Source of the DNA: an uncultured Phaeodactylibacter sp.
GTDB lineage: Bacteria > Bacteroidota > Bacteroidia > Chitinophagales > Saprospiraceae
Direction: 5' to 3'
NCBI GenBank assembly: GCA_913057245.1
Contig: CAJXNH010000003.1
Location: 62,001 to 126,000 of the forward strand
Length of the DNA stretch: 64,000 nt
The notes beneath the pieces were generated by a model. It searched no databases and was not told the origin of the DNA. It saw only the letters and a list, made by a program, of their open reading frames with translations. A program made the translations under genes and the position numbers. Numbering within the stretch: the stretch's first letter is position 1; each line of letters opens with the position of its first letter. Below are positions 44,348 to 52,823 of this stretch, one piece after another.

Positions 44348-45454
44348 TTAATCCTGCCACTCCGCAAGGAACACATTGGTGTCGCGGGTGCCACCATTAT
44401 TGCGGTTGGAAGAGAAGACCAGGTATTTGCCATCGTAGGAAAACATTGGGAAGGCATCGAAGGTCTTGTCGAACGTCACCTGCTTGAGCCCGGTGCCATC
44501 GAGATTGATGGAAAAGATGTTGAACTGCCGCCCGCCTTCTACATGGTGATTGGTTGAGAACAACAGTTTTTCACCGGAAGGGTGGAAGTAAGGGGCCCAG
44601 TTGGCACCACCGAGGTTGGTAATCTGCTGCAGGTCTGAGCCATCAACGTTGCACACGAAAATTTCCATTTCAGTCGGCTGCACCACGCCCTGTGCCAGTA
44701 GCGCTTTGTACGTGGCCTGCTCTTCTTCTGTTTTTGGACGTGAAGCCCGGAAGATGAGTTTGGTCCCATCCGGAGAGAAGAACGCACCACCATCGTAACC
44801 GAGTTCGTCTGTTACCTGTTTCAGCTCAGAGCCATCTGTGTTCATAGTCCAAAGCTCCAGATCGCCTGACCGTGTGGACGTGAAGACAATTTTGGACCCA
44901 TCGGGACTCAGCGTTGCTTCAGCGTCGTAACCGGGATGATCCGTCAGCTGCTGCTTAATATTGCCCTCCAGGTCCGCTACAAAGATGTCGTAGCTTTCGT
45001 AAATCGGCCAAACGTACTTGCCATTTACAACAGGGGGCGTCTCCGGACATTCGTCCCCTCCGAGGTGGGTGGAGGCGTAGAGAATGGTGGTATCGCCAGG
45101 CATGAAATAAGAGCAGGTTGTCCGACCCTTACCCGTGCTGAGCATAGGAGGGCGCTCGCCGCTGAAGCCGGTCAGGGGCATGTAGAAGATTTGGTCGCAG
45201 GGGGCGTCCCATGCCTCACTGGCTGCCTGAAAGACAAGCTTGGAATTATCGAAACTAAAGTAAGCCTCAGCGTTATCGCCTCCAAAGGTGAGTTGGCGGA
45301 GGTTTTTCAGGTTGGCTTCCTGCTCATAGCGCAGAGTATCAGCAGCCGGAGCAGCGGTGTCTTCCTGAGTGGTTTGATCAGTGGAACCAGCATCGCTACC
45401 GCAGGCGGAAAGTAGCAACAGGGCGGCGAGGAGTCCAAAGAGTTGGATTTTCAT
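44348..45454 (-). CDS. TolB-like WD40/PD40 beta-propeller lipoprotein
   Basis: 368 residues from ATG 45454, where the signal peptide and lipobox LLLLSAC begin properly; the open frame extends 63 bp further upstream. After a low-complexity spacer (DAGSTDQTTQEDTAA), at least five PD40 repeats are readable, including LSPDGSKIVFTSTRSGDLELWTMN, FSPDGTKLIFRASRP, FHPSGEKLLFSTNH and FSYDGKYLVFSSNRN. It should be a periplasmic or outer-membrane-tethered propeller. A protein-binding role is likely, but a propeller peptidase partner cannot be excluded. It is not the Pal-linked tolB of the Tol system, which would sit with tolQRA/pal. Confidence 0.8.
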   Translation of the reverse strand: MKIQLFGLLAALLLLSACGSDAGSTDQTTQEDTAAPAADTLRYEQEANLKNLRQLTFGGDNAEAYFSFDNSKLVFQAASEAWDAPCDQIFYMPLTGFSGERPPMLSTGKGRTTCSYFMPGDTTILYASTHLGGDECPETPPVVNGKYVWPIYESYDIFVADLEGNIKQQLTDHPGYDAEATLSPDGSKIVFTSTRSGDLELWTMNTDGSELKQVTDELGYDGGAFFSPDGTKLIFRASRPKTEEEQATYKALLAQGVVQPTEMEIFVCNVDGSDLQQITNLGGANWAPYFHPSGEKLLFSTNHHVEGGRQFNIFSINLDGTGLKQVTFDKTFDAFPMFSYDGKYLVFSSNRNNGGTRDTNVFLAEWQD

Positions 45455-45550
45455 GCTTAATTTTTCCTGTAAAGATACTCGCCGGGCTGAATTCTCAAAA
45501 TGTAACTTCCTCAACACTGCGTCATCAAATAGTCATACTATTTCTATTGC

Positions 45551-46627
45551 TTAATCCCGGGGGTTAGCGTCCAGGTTGAGATCGCCAACTTTAATGGCTT
45601 TCCATTGCAGGGACTGCAGGCTGCCCGGGGTAAGTATGGCCTGGTTGAGGTTGCCGTTATACACTTCATCAAACGGGGCTTCCGGATTTTGAAAGTCATA
45701 ATCTGCAGGAATAACAATCCAGGATGGTTGTTCTCCAAAGTCACTATCAATGCTCAGGATCAGTTTTCGGATGCGGATTTGATCAAGAAGGCTGACCCCT
45801 CCGCTGCGGTTGGCATCTGCGGCGAGGAGGCGCTCGGGGTCGGTAATCGGTTGCACGCCCAGGATATGCTGGCTCAGTAAGATTAGATCGAGGGTGCTTA
45901 CGCCATTGGTCGGGTTGATGTTTTTTGTGGCCCGGACGGTGTAGGATTGCCCTGGCATGACCTGCAGGTTAAAGCTGTAGGAACCGGTACTGTTGGTCTG
46001 CGCTACCATAGAGTCCAACTCTACTATTTCCAGCGACATCCCGGCTACGCCGTCATTTTGGGGGTCCACAGCGCTCCCGGTATTCGCCAGGCTGACCAAG
46101 GGGCGCTGAGCACCTGTTGCCTCAATGGCCGCATCCACTTCCATAATGGTGGCTGCCTGGTTCGGGCCCCTGGGGTCATAATCGACGGTGCCATCGGGCG
46201 CGATGACTACAAAAGTGGGGGTACCCAGAAAAAAGCCATAGGTGCCATTTTGGTAGGGAGCGGTGGCTGCCAGGCTGCCGCCCGCCGGGCTTGCGCCGGG
46301 ATAGGTAATGCCGTGGTTGGCTTTGTAATTGTTGACCAGGTTGTCGGTGTCATTGCTCAGTATGCTCAGGCTAATGAATACCACATCGTTATTGCCACCG
46401 CCCCATTCCTGGTTTAGCTGCTCTATAGAACTGGCGATGGCATTACAGGGCGGGCAGGAAGTGAAAAACAGTTTGAGCACCACCGTTTTCCCCTGATTGA
46501 GATAATCCGCGTAGAGCTGATGGCTGTTTCCTTCGCTATCTGTGATGCTGAAATCCGGAGCAGGCTGCGCAAGGAGATTCAGGCAGCTGAGAAGAATAAG
46601 GCAGGGGGTAAGCAGATAGGTTCGCAT
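45551..46627 (-). CDS. Exported thioredoxin-fold protein fused to a dockerin-like module
   Basis: 358 residues; signal peptide 1 to about 20 (LNLLAQ). Residues 21 to about 175 are a TlpA/AhpC-like redoxin with active site FFTSCPPCNAI (CPPC) and cis-Pro region GTPTFVVI. A small beta module (about 195-235) follows, then a dockerin-type tandem (VSTLDLILLSQHILG, DANRSGGVSLLDQIRIRKLIL). The protein ends at WKAIKVGDLNLDANPRD. In Bacteroidota proteins with this dockerin layout the WKAIKVGD-type ending is normally followed by a cohesin-like domain and a T9SS tail; both are absent here. Disulfide exchange in the periplasm or at the surface is likely. Confidence 0.75.
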   Translation of the reverse strand: MRTYLLTPCLILLSCLNLLAQPAPDFSITDSEGNSHQLYADYLNQGKTVVLKLFFTSCPPCNAIASSIEQLNQEWGGGNNDVVFISLSILSNDTDNLVNNYKANHGITYPGASPAGGSLAATAPYQNGTYGFFLGTPTFVVIAPDGTVDYDPRGPNQAATIMEVDAAIEATGAQRPLVSLANTGSAVDPQNDGVAGMSLEIVELDSMVAQTNSTGSYSFNLQVMPGQSYTVRATKNINPTNGVSTLDLILLSQHILGVQPITDPERLLAADANRSGGVSLLDQIRIRKLILSIDSDFGEQPSWIVIPADYDFQNPEAPFDEVYNGNLNQAILTPGSLQSLQWKAIKVGDLNLDANPRD

Positions 46628-46681
46628 ATTATCAGTGGTTTTTATCAGATGATACAGTTGCTGTATTCAAAGCTGGGTAAA

Positions 46682-48025
46682 TCATTTTTGCAGTTTTTGC
46701 CCCTCCATGATATTCCCATTGATGTTAATGATCATTTTGGAGCCTTCAAATTGTATACGAAGCTCGTTCGTATAAGTTAGCATCAGGGTACCTTCTTTTT
46801 CGGCCAGCAGTTCGTCGTTCAGGAACAATTTGCCTTCGAAAGCGTGCAACCGGATGACCGCTCGGTCCATGCCCAGGTGCCTGGTCAGTTGTTCCTGATC
46901 AAATTTATATTCGCCCATCCGCGTAGCGTAATCTTTGGGGTTGGCCAGCACATTTTCTGCCGGCGGGGCGGCTTCCGCTCCGATAAGGGTAAGATACAAG
47001 TCTCTGAGCAATTGAAGAATAGGCGTGTTGCCCCAATTAGAAGTAATACCAATATAATTGCCGGAATCCGGCATTCGAATGATGACACTCTTAGTGCCAT
47101 AGCCGCTGCCTGCTGCAAAGTGGATTTTTTCCCCTCCGAATTTTTTAATACTCCAGGCATACCCTTCAAAGTCCGTTTCACCGCTTTGCACATGTGGCTG
47201 AAACAACAGCGCAGTATAAGTTTCCGGCAACAGCTTTTGGGCCTCGAGCCCAAGCACATACTTGTAAAGGTCTCCGGCAGTAGAGTAGAGCCCGCCCCCG
47301 GCATTATCCCCGAAGTGTTTACTCCTCTGGGCAGTCTCAAGCCCCTTGGCAGAGAAGCGGTAGGGGACTGCCTGACGTGCCACAACATTCCTTCCCTGAT
47401 AGCAGCCGGTGTTGGTTAGGCCGAGCGGCTCAATGATTTCCTGCTGTATGAAATCCCCATAGGGCCGGTTGCTTACTTTTTCCAGAATGGCACCAAGCAG
47501 GATTAGCCCGCAGTTCGAATATTCAAAACGCTTGCCCGGAGAAAAAAGCAGCGACTTGGATTCCACCAGGTTAAGTTGTTCCATAAAGGAGAGCTCATCG
47601 CAGGCCTGAATACCTGACTCCCTGGGCAAACCTGAGGTGTGAGACAACAGGTGGTGCACAGTGACGGTATCTTTCCACGGGGCATTGAGCTCAGGCAGGT
47701 AGGCCTTGATGGGCACCTGCAGGTCAATTTTCTGGTCCCTGGCCAGCATTAGTATCGCAGTCGCTGTGAAGGTTTTGGAAATGGAGTTGATGGAAAACCG
47801 GGTTTGGGGCGTATTTTCAATACCGAAGCTTCGATTGGCCAGGCCATAGCTTTGTTCAAAGATCTCCTTGCCGCCCTGTACCACTTTAATATTCCCGGAA
47901 AAGCCAAATACAGACTGATACCCTTTGGCCATTTGATGGAGTTGCTGATGGAGATCGTTATCCTGACCATAGGCAATAGAAATGGATAGGAAAAGAAAGA
48001 TTGCGGTGATTTTCAAATGTGGCAT
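46682..48025 (-). CDS. Serine hydrolase, beta-lactamase/penicillin-binding fold
   Basis: 447 residues. Signal peptide 1-20 (SIAYGQ). The class C-type active site is complete: S81-x-x-K84 (SISK in FSINSISKTFT), Y169-x-N171 (YSN) and the third box HFAAGSGYG. The C-terminal about 110 residues form a lipocalin-like DUF3471-type beta extension (AVIRLHAFEGKLFLNDELL). Such proteins are usually periplasmic esterases or D-amino-acid peptidases rather than true beta-lactamases. A -7 element TATCTTTG lies 93 bp upstream on this strand. Confidence 0.85.
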   Translation of the reverse strand: MPHLKITAIFLFLSISIAYGQDNDLHQQLHQMAKGYQSVFGFSGNIKVVQGGKEIFEQSYGLANRSFGIENTPQTRFSINSISKTFTATAILMLARDQKIDLQVPIKAYLPELNAPWKDTVTVHHLLSHTSGLPRESGIQACDELSFMEQLNLVESKSLLFSPGKRFEYSNCGLILLGAILEKVSNRPYGDFIQQEIIEPLGLTNTGCYQGRNVVARQAVPYRFSAKGLETAQRSKHFGDNAGGGLYSTAGDLYKYVLGLEAQKLLPETYTALLFQPHVQSGETDFEGYAWSIKKFGGEKIHFAAGSGYGTKSVIIRMPDSGNYIGITSNWGNTPILQLLRDLYLTLIGAEAAPPAENVLANPKDYATRMGEYKFDQEQLTRHLGMDRAVIRLHAFEGKLFLNDELLAEKEGTLMLTYTNELRIQFEGSKMIININGNIMEGQKLQK

Positions 48026-48117
48026 AAGTGTCTTTTTACATTTTACAAGTGTCAGAGACTAAGCTTAAGATGAAAATAGCAATCGTTTCCCTGACGTACC
48101 CATGGGCAATTTAGGTT

Positions 48118-48125
48118 CAAAGATA
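48118..48125 (-). promoter_or_regulatory. Candidate -7 element for the serine hydrolase gene
   Basis: TATCTTTG on the minus strand (48125-48118). There is no TTG (CAA on the plus strand) at 19-20 nt, and the leader would be about 85 nt. Confidence 0.4.
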
Positions 48126-48177
48126 CCCACCTGCAGAGATGTAAAGGATTAAATATCAGAATAATGCCCCAAAAAAC

Positions 48178-48207
48178 TTGATTTATACCCTAATCCCGTT
48201 ACCTTTG
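48178..48207 (+). promoter_or_regulatory. Bacteroidota-type promoter for lipB
   Basis: TTG 48178-48180, a 19-nt spacer, TACCTTTG 48200-48207: a full consensus match. The predicted transcript start near 48214 rules out the TTG at 48178 as a translation start and fixes ATG 48226. Confidence 0.7.
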
Positions 48208-48225
48208 CGGCACATTTTGAAAAGC

Positions 48226-48957
48226 ATGCAGAAAGTTGTATTTCAAGACTTGGGACGCATCCGCTATCAGGAAGCGTGGGACCTACAGGAAGCGCGCTTG
48301 CAGGAAGTTGTCGGGCGCAAACTTCACAACCGGTCTCTGCGCAAAGCTGATCAGCCGGAGATTCCACAGTCACACTATCTGCTGTTTTGCGAGCACTCCC
48401 CGGTCTACACCCTTGGCAAAAGTGGCTCTCTGGATCATCTTTTACTTTCAGAAGCGGATCTGAAAGCGCAAGGCTTCGAGTTTTTCAAAATCAACCGGGG
48501 TGGGGATATCACCTACCACGGTCCCGGTCAAATTGTAGGTTATCCGATTTTTGACCTGGACGAATTCTTCACCGATATACACAAATACGTCCGATACCTT
48601 GAAGAAGCCGTGATCCTTACTCTGGCAGCTTACGGTATTTCCGGTACGCGGGAGGAAGGGTATACCGGCGTCTGGCTTGAGGCAACAGCGCAAAAGCCCA
48701 AGCGTAAAATTTGTGCGATCGGGGTCCACCTCAAGCGGTGGGTGACGATGCACGGCTTCGCATTCAATGTCAATACCGACCTGAGCCATTTTGAGCACAT
48801 TATTCCCTGTGGTATTGCTGATGAGGACAAAGCAGTGACTTCTATGGAAGCAGAGCTGGGTCGCACAGTGGATATTGAAGAAGTCAAGTCAAAATTAAAA
48901 ACCACCTTTGCACAGCTCTTTGAATACGAATATGCGGATGCCAATGTATTCAACTAG
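48226..48957 (+). CDS. lipB: Octanoyl-[acyl-carrier-protein]:protein octanoyltransferase
   Basis: 243 residues from ATG 48226. It transfers octanoate from ACP to the lipoyl domains of pyruvate and oxoglutarate dehydrogenases, the first step of endogenous lipoate synthesis. The motif INRGGDITYHGPGQIVGYPI, the catalytic Lys in KRKICAIGVHL and the catalytic Cys in HIIPCGI are all in place. The start is set by the promoter just upstream and the conserved MQKVVFQDLGRIRYQEAW leader. It is probably co-transcribed with the next two genes. lipA is not in the window. Confidence 0.95.
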   Translation: MQKVVFQDLGRIRYQEAWDLQEARLQEVVGRKLHNRSLRKADQPEIPQSHYLLFCEHSPVYTLGKSGSLDHLLLSEADLKAQGFEFFKINRGGDITYHGPGQIVGYPIFDLDEFFTDIHKYVRYLEEAVILTLAAYGISGTREEGYTGVWLEATAQKPKRKICAIGVHLKRWVTMHGFAFNVNTDLSHFEHIIPCGIADEDKAVTSMEAELGRTVDIEEVKSKLKTTFAQLFEYEYADANVFN

Positions 48958-49000
48958 TCCGCAAGGGAACAATCCCAAATAAACCCAGTTGCTGAATCCT

Positions 49001-49441
49001 ATGAAATCCTATAACGGCATGACCGACCCAACTATGATGAAAGATATTCCAAAACTGAAGGTGGAAGACGTGGCCATCGCTGTCGCACCCCGCGAGGCAC
49101 AAACCACTGAAGAAGAGCTCTGGGACAGCTATCTCATTAACCTGAAGGAGGAGCCGATCTCTAATGTGCTAATCAACAGCCGGGGTTACGGCGAACTTGA
49201 TGGCGAGAAGATGAAGACCACGGTGCTACGCCATTTCTTTGAGGAAATTGGCCCTTTGCAGGTCGTAAAGATCGAGCCTATTCAGGTGAAGCTTTTTGAC
49301 CTTACCAATGAATACTGGATCAGCTTTACTCACGAGGGGCATATGTATGATAAGAAATATGTCTTTGTCAAGGGCAGCATTCAGGAGAACAACTTTACCA
49401 CCATCCCCTTTATCAACCTCAAAGGGGTAATGATCAGATAA
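49001..49441 (+). CDS. Conserved Bacteroidota protein of unknown function
   Basis: About 146 residues, cytoplasmic. The conserved part starts near ATG 49034 (MKDIPKLKVEDVAIAVAPRE). It then has the tracts LWDSYLINLKEEPISNVLINSRGYG, TTVLRHFFEEIGPL and LTNEYWISFTHEGHMYDKKYVFVKGSI. It looks like one compact beta-rich domain. The family is familiar in this phylum without a known function. Starts at 49001, 49019, 49034 and 49037 are all possible. It lies 4 bp before the thioesterase gene, so the two are coupled. Confidence 0.7.
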   Translation: MKSYNGMTDPTMMKDIPKLKVEDVAIAVAPREAQTTEEELWDSYLINLKEEPISNVLINSRGYGELDGEKMKTTVLRHFFEEIGPLQVVKIEPIQVKLFDLTNEYWISFTHEGHMYDKKYVFVKGSIQENNFTTIPFINLKGVMIR

Positions 49442-49445
49442 ACGC

Positions 49446-49982
49446 ATGAGCGAACGCAAAGCCAAGCGGGTAAGCGAGTCCCGTACTGTAATGACGGAAA
49501 TGGTCATGCCCAATGACACCAATCCCATGGGTAACCTGATGGGGGGCAACCTGCTGCGCTGGATGGATATTGTGTCTGGCATTTGTGCAGGCAAGCATTG
49601 CGAAGCCCATGTTGTAACGGCCTCCGTAGATCATGTATCTTTTCAAAAACCCATCAAAGTAGGGGATGTGGTCACCCTTGAAGCTTCCGTTACACGGGCG
49701 TTTCGTTCCTCCGTGGAAGTCTACGTAGAGGTCTTTGCCAACAACATTAAGGGCGGAGATGCCCGTCGCTGCAATCATGCCTACTATACCTTCGTTGGCC
49801 TTGATGACGATCATAAACCCATACCAGTCCCACCCGTTCTGGCGCTTACTGAGATTGAACAACAGCGCTACGACAGTGCGCCCCGCCGCCGGGAAGTCCG
49901 CCTCATTCTGAGTGGCCGCATGAAGCCGGAGCAATCTACTGAAATCCGCTCCTTCTTTGACGATATGCCACGACCGCAGTAG
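49446..49982 (+). CDS. Acyl-CoA thioesterase, hotdog fold
   Basis: 178 residues. The N-terminal block VMPNDTNPMGNLMGGNLLRWMDIVSGICAGKH is the BACH/YciA active-site region, where Asn and Asp position water and the thioester. ASVDHVSFQKPIKVGDVVTLEASVT is the core helix/strand of the hotdog fold. It hydrolyses acyl-CoA to free acid and CoA in the cytoplasm; chain-length preference cannot be read from sequence. It is followed by a very strong bidirectional hairpin. Confidence 0.88.
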   Translation: MSERKAKRVSESRTVMTEMVMPNDTNPMGNLMGGNLLRWMDIVSGICAGKHCEAHVVTASVDHVSFQKPIKVGDVVTLEASVTRAFRSSVEVYVEVFANNIKGGDARRCNHAYYTFVGLDDDHKPIPVPPVLALTEIEQQRYDSAPRRREVRLILSGRMKPEQSTEIRSFFDDMPRPQ

Positions 49983-50054
49983 CCCGCATTCTGTCTGAAT
50001 GGTGTCAATACAGATTTTTCGGCTGATTGGAATCAATATTAATTAGCAGAACAG

Positions 50055-50087
50055 ACAGGGCTTCGATCATAATCATCGAAGCCCTGT
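50055..50087. terminator. Bidirectional hairpin terminator
   Basis: Perfect 13-bp arms, ACAGGGCTTCGAT (50055-50067) and ATCGAAGCCCTGT (50075-50087), with a 7-nt loop. It lies between the thioesterase stop and the stop of the convergent TIR-TPR-SDR gene. Confidence 0.8.
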
Positions 50088-50116
50088 AATTCATTGTCCG
50101 TTATTGAGCCGGCTGG

Positions 50117-52795
50117 CTACTCTTCTTCTTCGTACCGGTCTCTTCCGGAACGGTCGATGATCGTACTGCTGGCTTGCTGTGTACCCTGCAGGACCACATC
50201 AAGGATATTGACATGTGCCGGCTGAGTGACCATAAAGTAAATGGATTCAGCGACATCCTGGCTGGATAGAGGTTTGAAGTCTTCGTAAATGCGGGCTTTT
50301 TGCTCATCGCCATCGAAACGGACCAGGGCAAACTCTGTTTCCTCCACATGGGCAGGGCTCACCATGCCCACCCGTACGCCGTGCTTGTGGAGGTCCATTC
50401 TCATGGCTTTGGTCAGTCCATCTACCCCGAATTTGGTAGCGTTGTAGACATTCCCGTTGGGATAGGCTTCCTTGCCCGCTGTGGAACAGATATTGATGAT
50501 ATGCCCGCTGCCCCGTGCTACCATGCCAGGAGCTACAAGACGGGTCATGTACAAAAGCCCCTTGAGGTTCGTATCGATCATTTCTTCCCAGTGGCGGAAT
50601 TCTCCTTCGTGCACCGGAGCCAGCCCTTTGGCTTTGCCGGCATTATTGATGAGGATATCGACATCGGCCCACTGCCCGCTGAGTTGGTTGAGTGCGGCTT
50701 CGCATTCCTGTTCACTGCGCACATCGAATGTCAGCGGCATAACTTCTGCCTCAAATTGCTCAATCAATTGGGAACGGAATAAATCCAGCCGCTCCCGGCG
50801 GCGCCCGGTGATAATGACCCGATAACCTTTTTCGGCAAAGAGTGCGGCCGTAGCCTTTCCGATGCCGGAGGTCGCACCGGTTACCAGTACGGTTTGGTCT
50901 ACCTTCGGGCGGGGTGGGGGCGGAGGGGTGACCGGACGGGCGGCAAGCTGCCCCTGTAGCTCGTTGACGGTTTCTTCCTTTTCCCTAAGTAGTTGCTCAA
51001 GTTGTACGATACTATCCTTAAGTGCTTCAATCGCTCCTAAATTGACAACACCCGAAGCGGTGGTTGTGAAAGGTTGCTCTTGCTGTTCCTGTTGCTCCGC
51101 CTGAGCAGCGGCAATCGCAAAGGCTTCGTCATTCTCAGCCGTCTTCAGCTCCGGATTGATCTGAATCGCTTTCTGGTAAGCATCTGCTGCTTTGCGGTAT
51201 TCGCCCAGCTGATGGTAAACCAATGCCATATCGTAATAGGCAAACGGATGGAAGGCATTAACTTTCAAGGTTTTCTTGAAATACTTTATTGCCTTCTCTG
51301 GCTTACCGAGCGCTTCATTCAGGAGCAGCGCATACTGGTAGAGTGCATCATGGTTGCTTCTGTCCTGTTTCGCCGCTTTTTTGAAGTACCTGGCCGCTTC
51401 TGAGCGCTCCTCCTCAAAGTGTGCTGCGGTGATCATGCCCAGGCGGTAGTATGCGTTTGGATAATCTTCATCCACTTCAAGCAACATCAAATAATGGCGG
51501 CGGGCAGATTCGAAGTCGCCTTCCAGTTCCTCCAGTTCACCGAGCAAAAAGAGGGCATCGGTATTCTCAGGGTCCAACTCAATAACCGGCAGCAGCTCCT
51601 CCCGGGCGGAATGATAATCTTTGCGGGAACGGGCAAGCATTAACGCATAATGATAGCGCAGGGTGGCGTTGTCGGGTTGAGCCCCAATGGCATCAGCCAT
51701 GGTTTGCAGCCCCTCGTCAACTTGTCCGTTGTTGAGGAGGCTCAGGGCACGCTCAATGCGGTCCTGATCATGAACTTCGGAGGAAGCTTCCTCTTGCTCC
51801 GTCTCTTCAGCAGCAGGCTCGAAGACTTCCTCATGTTCCTGTTCACCCGATTGCTGCCAGTAGCCTGAGCCATCTTCCATATCGGCATCTACTACTTCAG
51901 GCGCTTCCTCTTCCTCAGGGCTGAATCCGGTTTCCGGCTCGGGGGTGGGGGTGTCGGCTATCACATCCTCGTCTTCCTGTTCATTGGATTCCGGTGCTTC
52001 AGTGGGCATATCTTCTACTGGTTCATCCATATCCGGGCTGACATTGCTTTCGCTTTGTTCCGGGTAGAGTTTGTCAATGCCTGGGATGTTAGCGATGATT
52101 TCAGGGTCGGGTTCGGGCTCTGCTTCGATTTCCAATTCACGGGCTTCCGGCTCCGGTGCGGTGGGTTCCGGCTGCGGAACAGAAGCATTGAAGGAGGTCC
52201 TGAAAGAAGCCCAGGTGGCTTCATCTTCCGTAAATATGAAAAATTGCTGATAGGCATTGGCTTTGAACTGAGGTAAGATCAGGTAGTTCATGCTACGCAG
52301 CAAACGGAGAAACTCGCCCACTTCACTCGACACTTCCCGCATTACTTTTAGGTGCGAATTGAAGTGGTCTTCATCCAGTTCGCTCATCTGCCGCTTTTGC
52401 CGCCGCAGGTCGAGGTACTGATCCTGCCAGTAATTGATGTACTGAATAATATCGCTTACCCTTTCGAAGTCGGTATGTACTGCTTTTTTCTGCCCTGTTG
52501 CCGGATCTTCGGTGATGCCATCAATGATGACCGGCAGGATGTCGTGCCGCTTTTCCTGCAACAGCTTCAGCCCGCGGCTCATGCATTGAGCTGATTTGAG
52601 GTAATTGTCGCTAATGAAAAGCAAAATGGGGTCTGACTGTCCGAGCAACTGATCAGTCAGGAAGTTGTTATCCGTCGATCGGTTGCAGGAATAATGGTGA
52701 AAAGTGTAAGGAGAGGCAGACAAATGCTCCTGAACTTCTGCAATAGTAGCTTCATTGTCAGCGCAGTAGGCCAGTGCAATACTATTCGTACTCAT
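50117..52795 (-). CDS. TIR-TPR-SDR fusion protein
   Basis: 892 residues from ATG 52795; the frame runs on into the upstream gene but is unconserved there. Residues 1 to about 170 are TIR-like: SIALAYCADNEATIAEVQEHL, DPILLFISDNYLKSAQCMSRG, HDILPVIIDG. The catalytic Glu of NAD-cleaving TIRs (after the SpwC-type motif) is not present; the position reads R74/G75. An acidic Pro/Glu-rich linker spans about 205-345. Roughly six TPR units occupy 346-561, a coiled coil about 590-615, then PPPPP. Residues 632-892 form a complete classical SDR: TGATSGIG, NNAG, Ser in ICSTAG and YNATK. No membrane segment. It is 28 bp after the TlpA-like gene. A TIR platform joined to an NAD(P)-dependent reductase suggests an assembly-regulated enzyme; inference only. 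Confidence 0.8.
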   Translation of the reverse strand: MSTNSIALAYCADNEATIAEVQEHLSASPYTFHHYSCNRSTDNNFLTDQLLGQSDPILLFISDNYLKSAQCMSRGLKLLQEKRHDILPVIIDGITEDPATGQKKAVHTDFERVSDIIQYINYWQDQYLDLRRQKRQMSELDEDHFNSHLKVMREVSSEVGEFLRLLRSMNYLILPQFKANAYQQFFIFTEDEATWASFRTSFNASVPQPEPTAPEPEARELEIEAEPEPDPEIIANIPGIDKLYPEQSESNVSPDMDEPVEDMPTEAPESNEQEDEDVIADTPTPEPETGFSPEEEEAPEVVDADMEDGSGYWQQSGEQEHEEVFEPAAEETEQEEASSEVHDQDRIERALSLLNNGQVDEGLQTMADAIGAQPDNATLRYHYALMLARSRKDYHSAREELLPVIELDPENTDALFLLGELEELEGDFESARRHYLMLLEVDEDYPNAYYRLGMITAAHFEEERSEAARYFKKAAKQDRSNHDALYQYALLLNEALGKPEKAIKYFKKTLKVNAFHPFAYYDMALVYHQLGEYRKAADAYQKAIQINPELKTAENDEAFAIAAAQAEQQEQQEQPFTTTASGVVNLGAIEALKDSIVQLEQLLREKEETVNELQGQLAARPVTPPPPPRPKVDQTVLVTGATSGIGKATAALFAEKGYRVIITGRRRERLDLFRSQLIEQFEAEVMPLTFDVRSEQECEAALNQLSGQWADVDILINNAGKAKGLAPVHEGEFRHWEEMIDTNLKGLLYMTRLVAPGMVARGSGHIINICSTAGKEAYPNGNVYNATKFGVDGLTKAMRMDLHKHGVRVGMVSPAHVEETEFALVRFDGDEQKARIYEDFKPLSSQDVAESIYFMVTQPAHVNILDVVLQGTQQASSTIIDRSGRDRYEEEE

Positions 52796-52823
52796 GATTG
52801 TTGATGATTTTTGGGTATTATGC

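Noticed and set aside
46682-48025. Annotation as a true beta-lactamase
   Set aside because: The SxxK and YxN boxes are shared with many esterases and peptidases of this fold. Overall length and the DUF3471-like tail fit a general serine hydrolase.
50117-52795. Calling the TIR-TPR-SDR protein an anti-phage NADase
   Set aside because: The catalytic Glu expected after the S-x-x-C motif is absent (R74/G75), and no other defence gene is adjacent. Only the fold assignment is kept.
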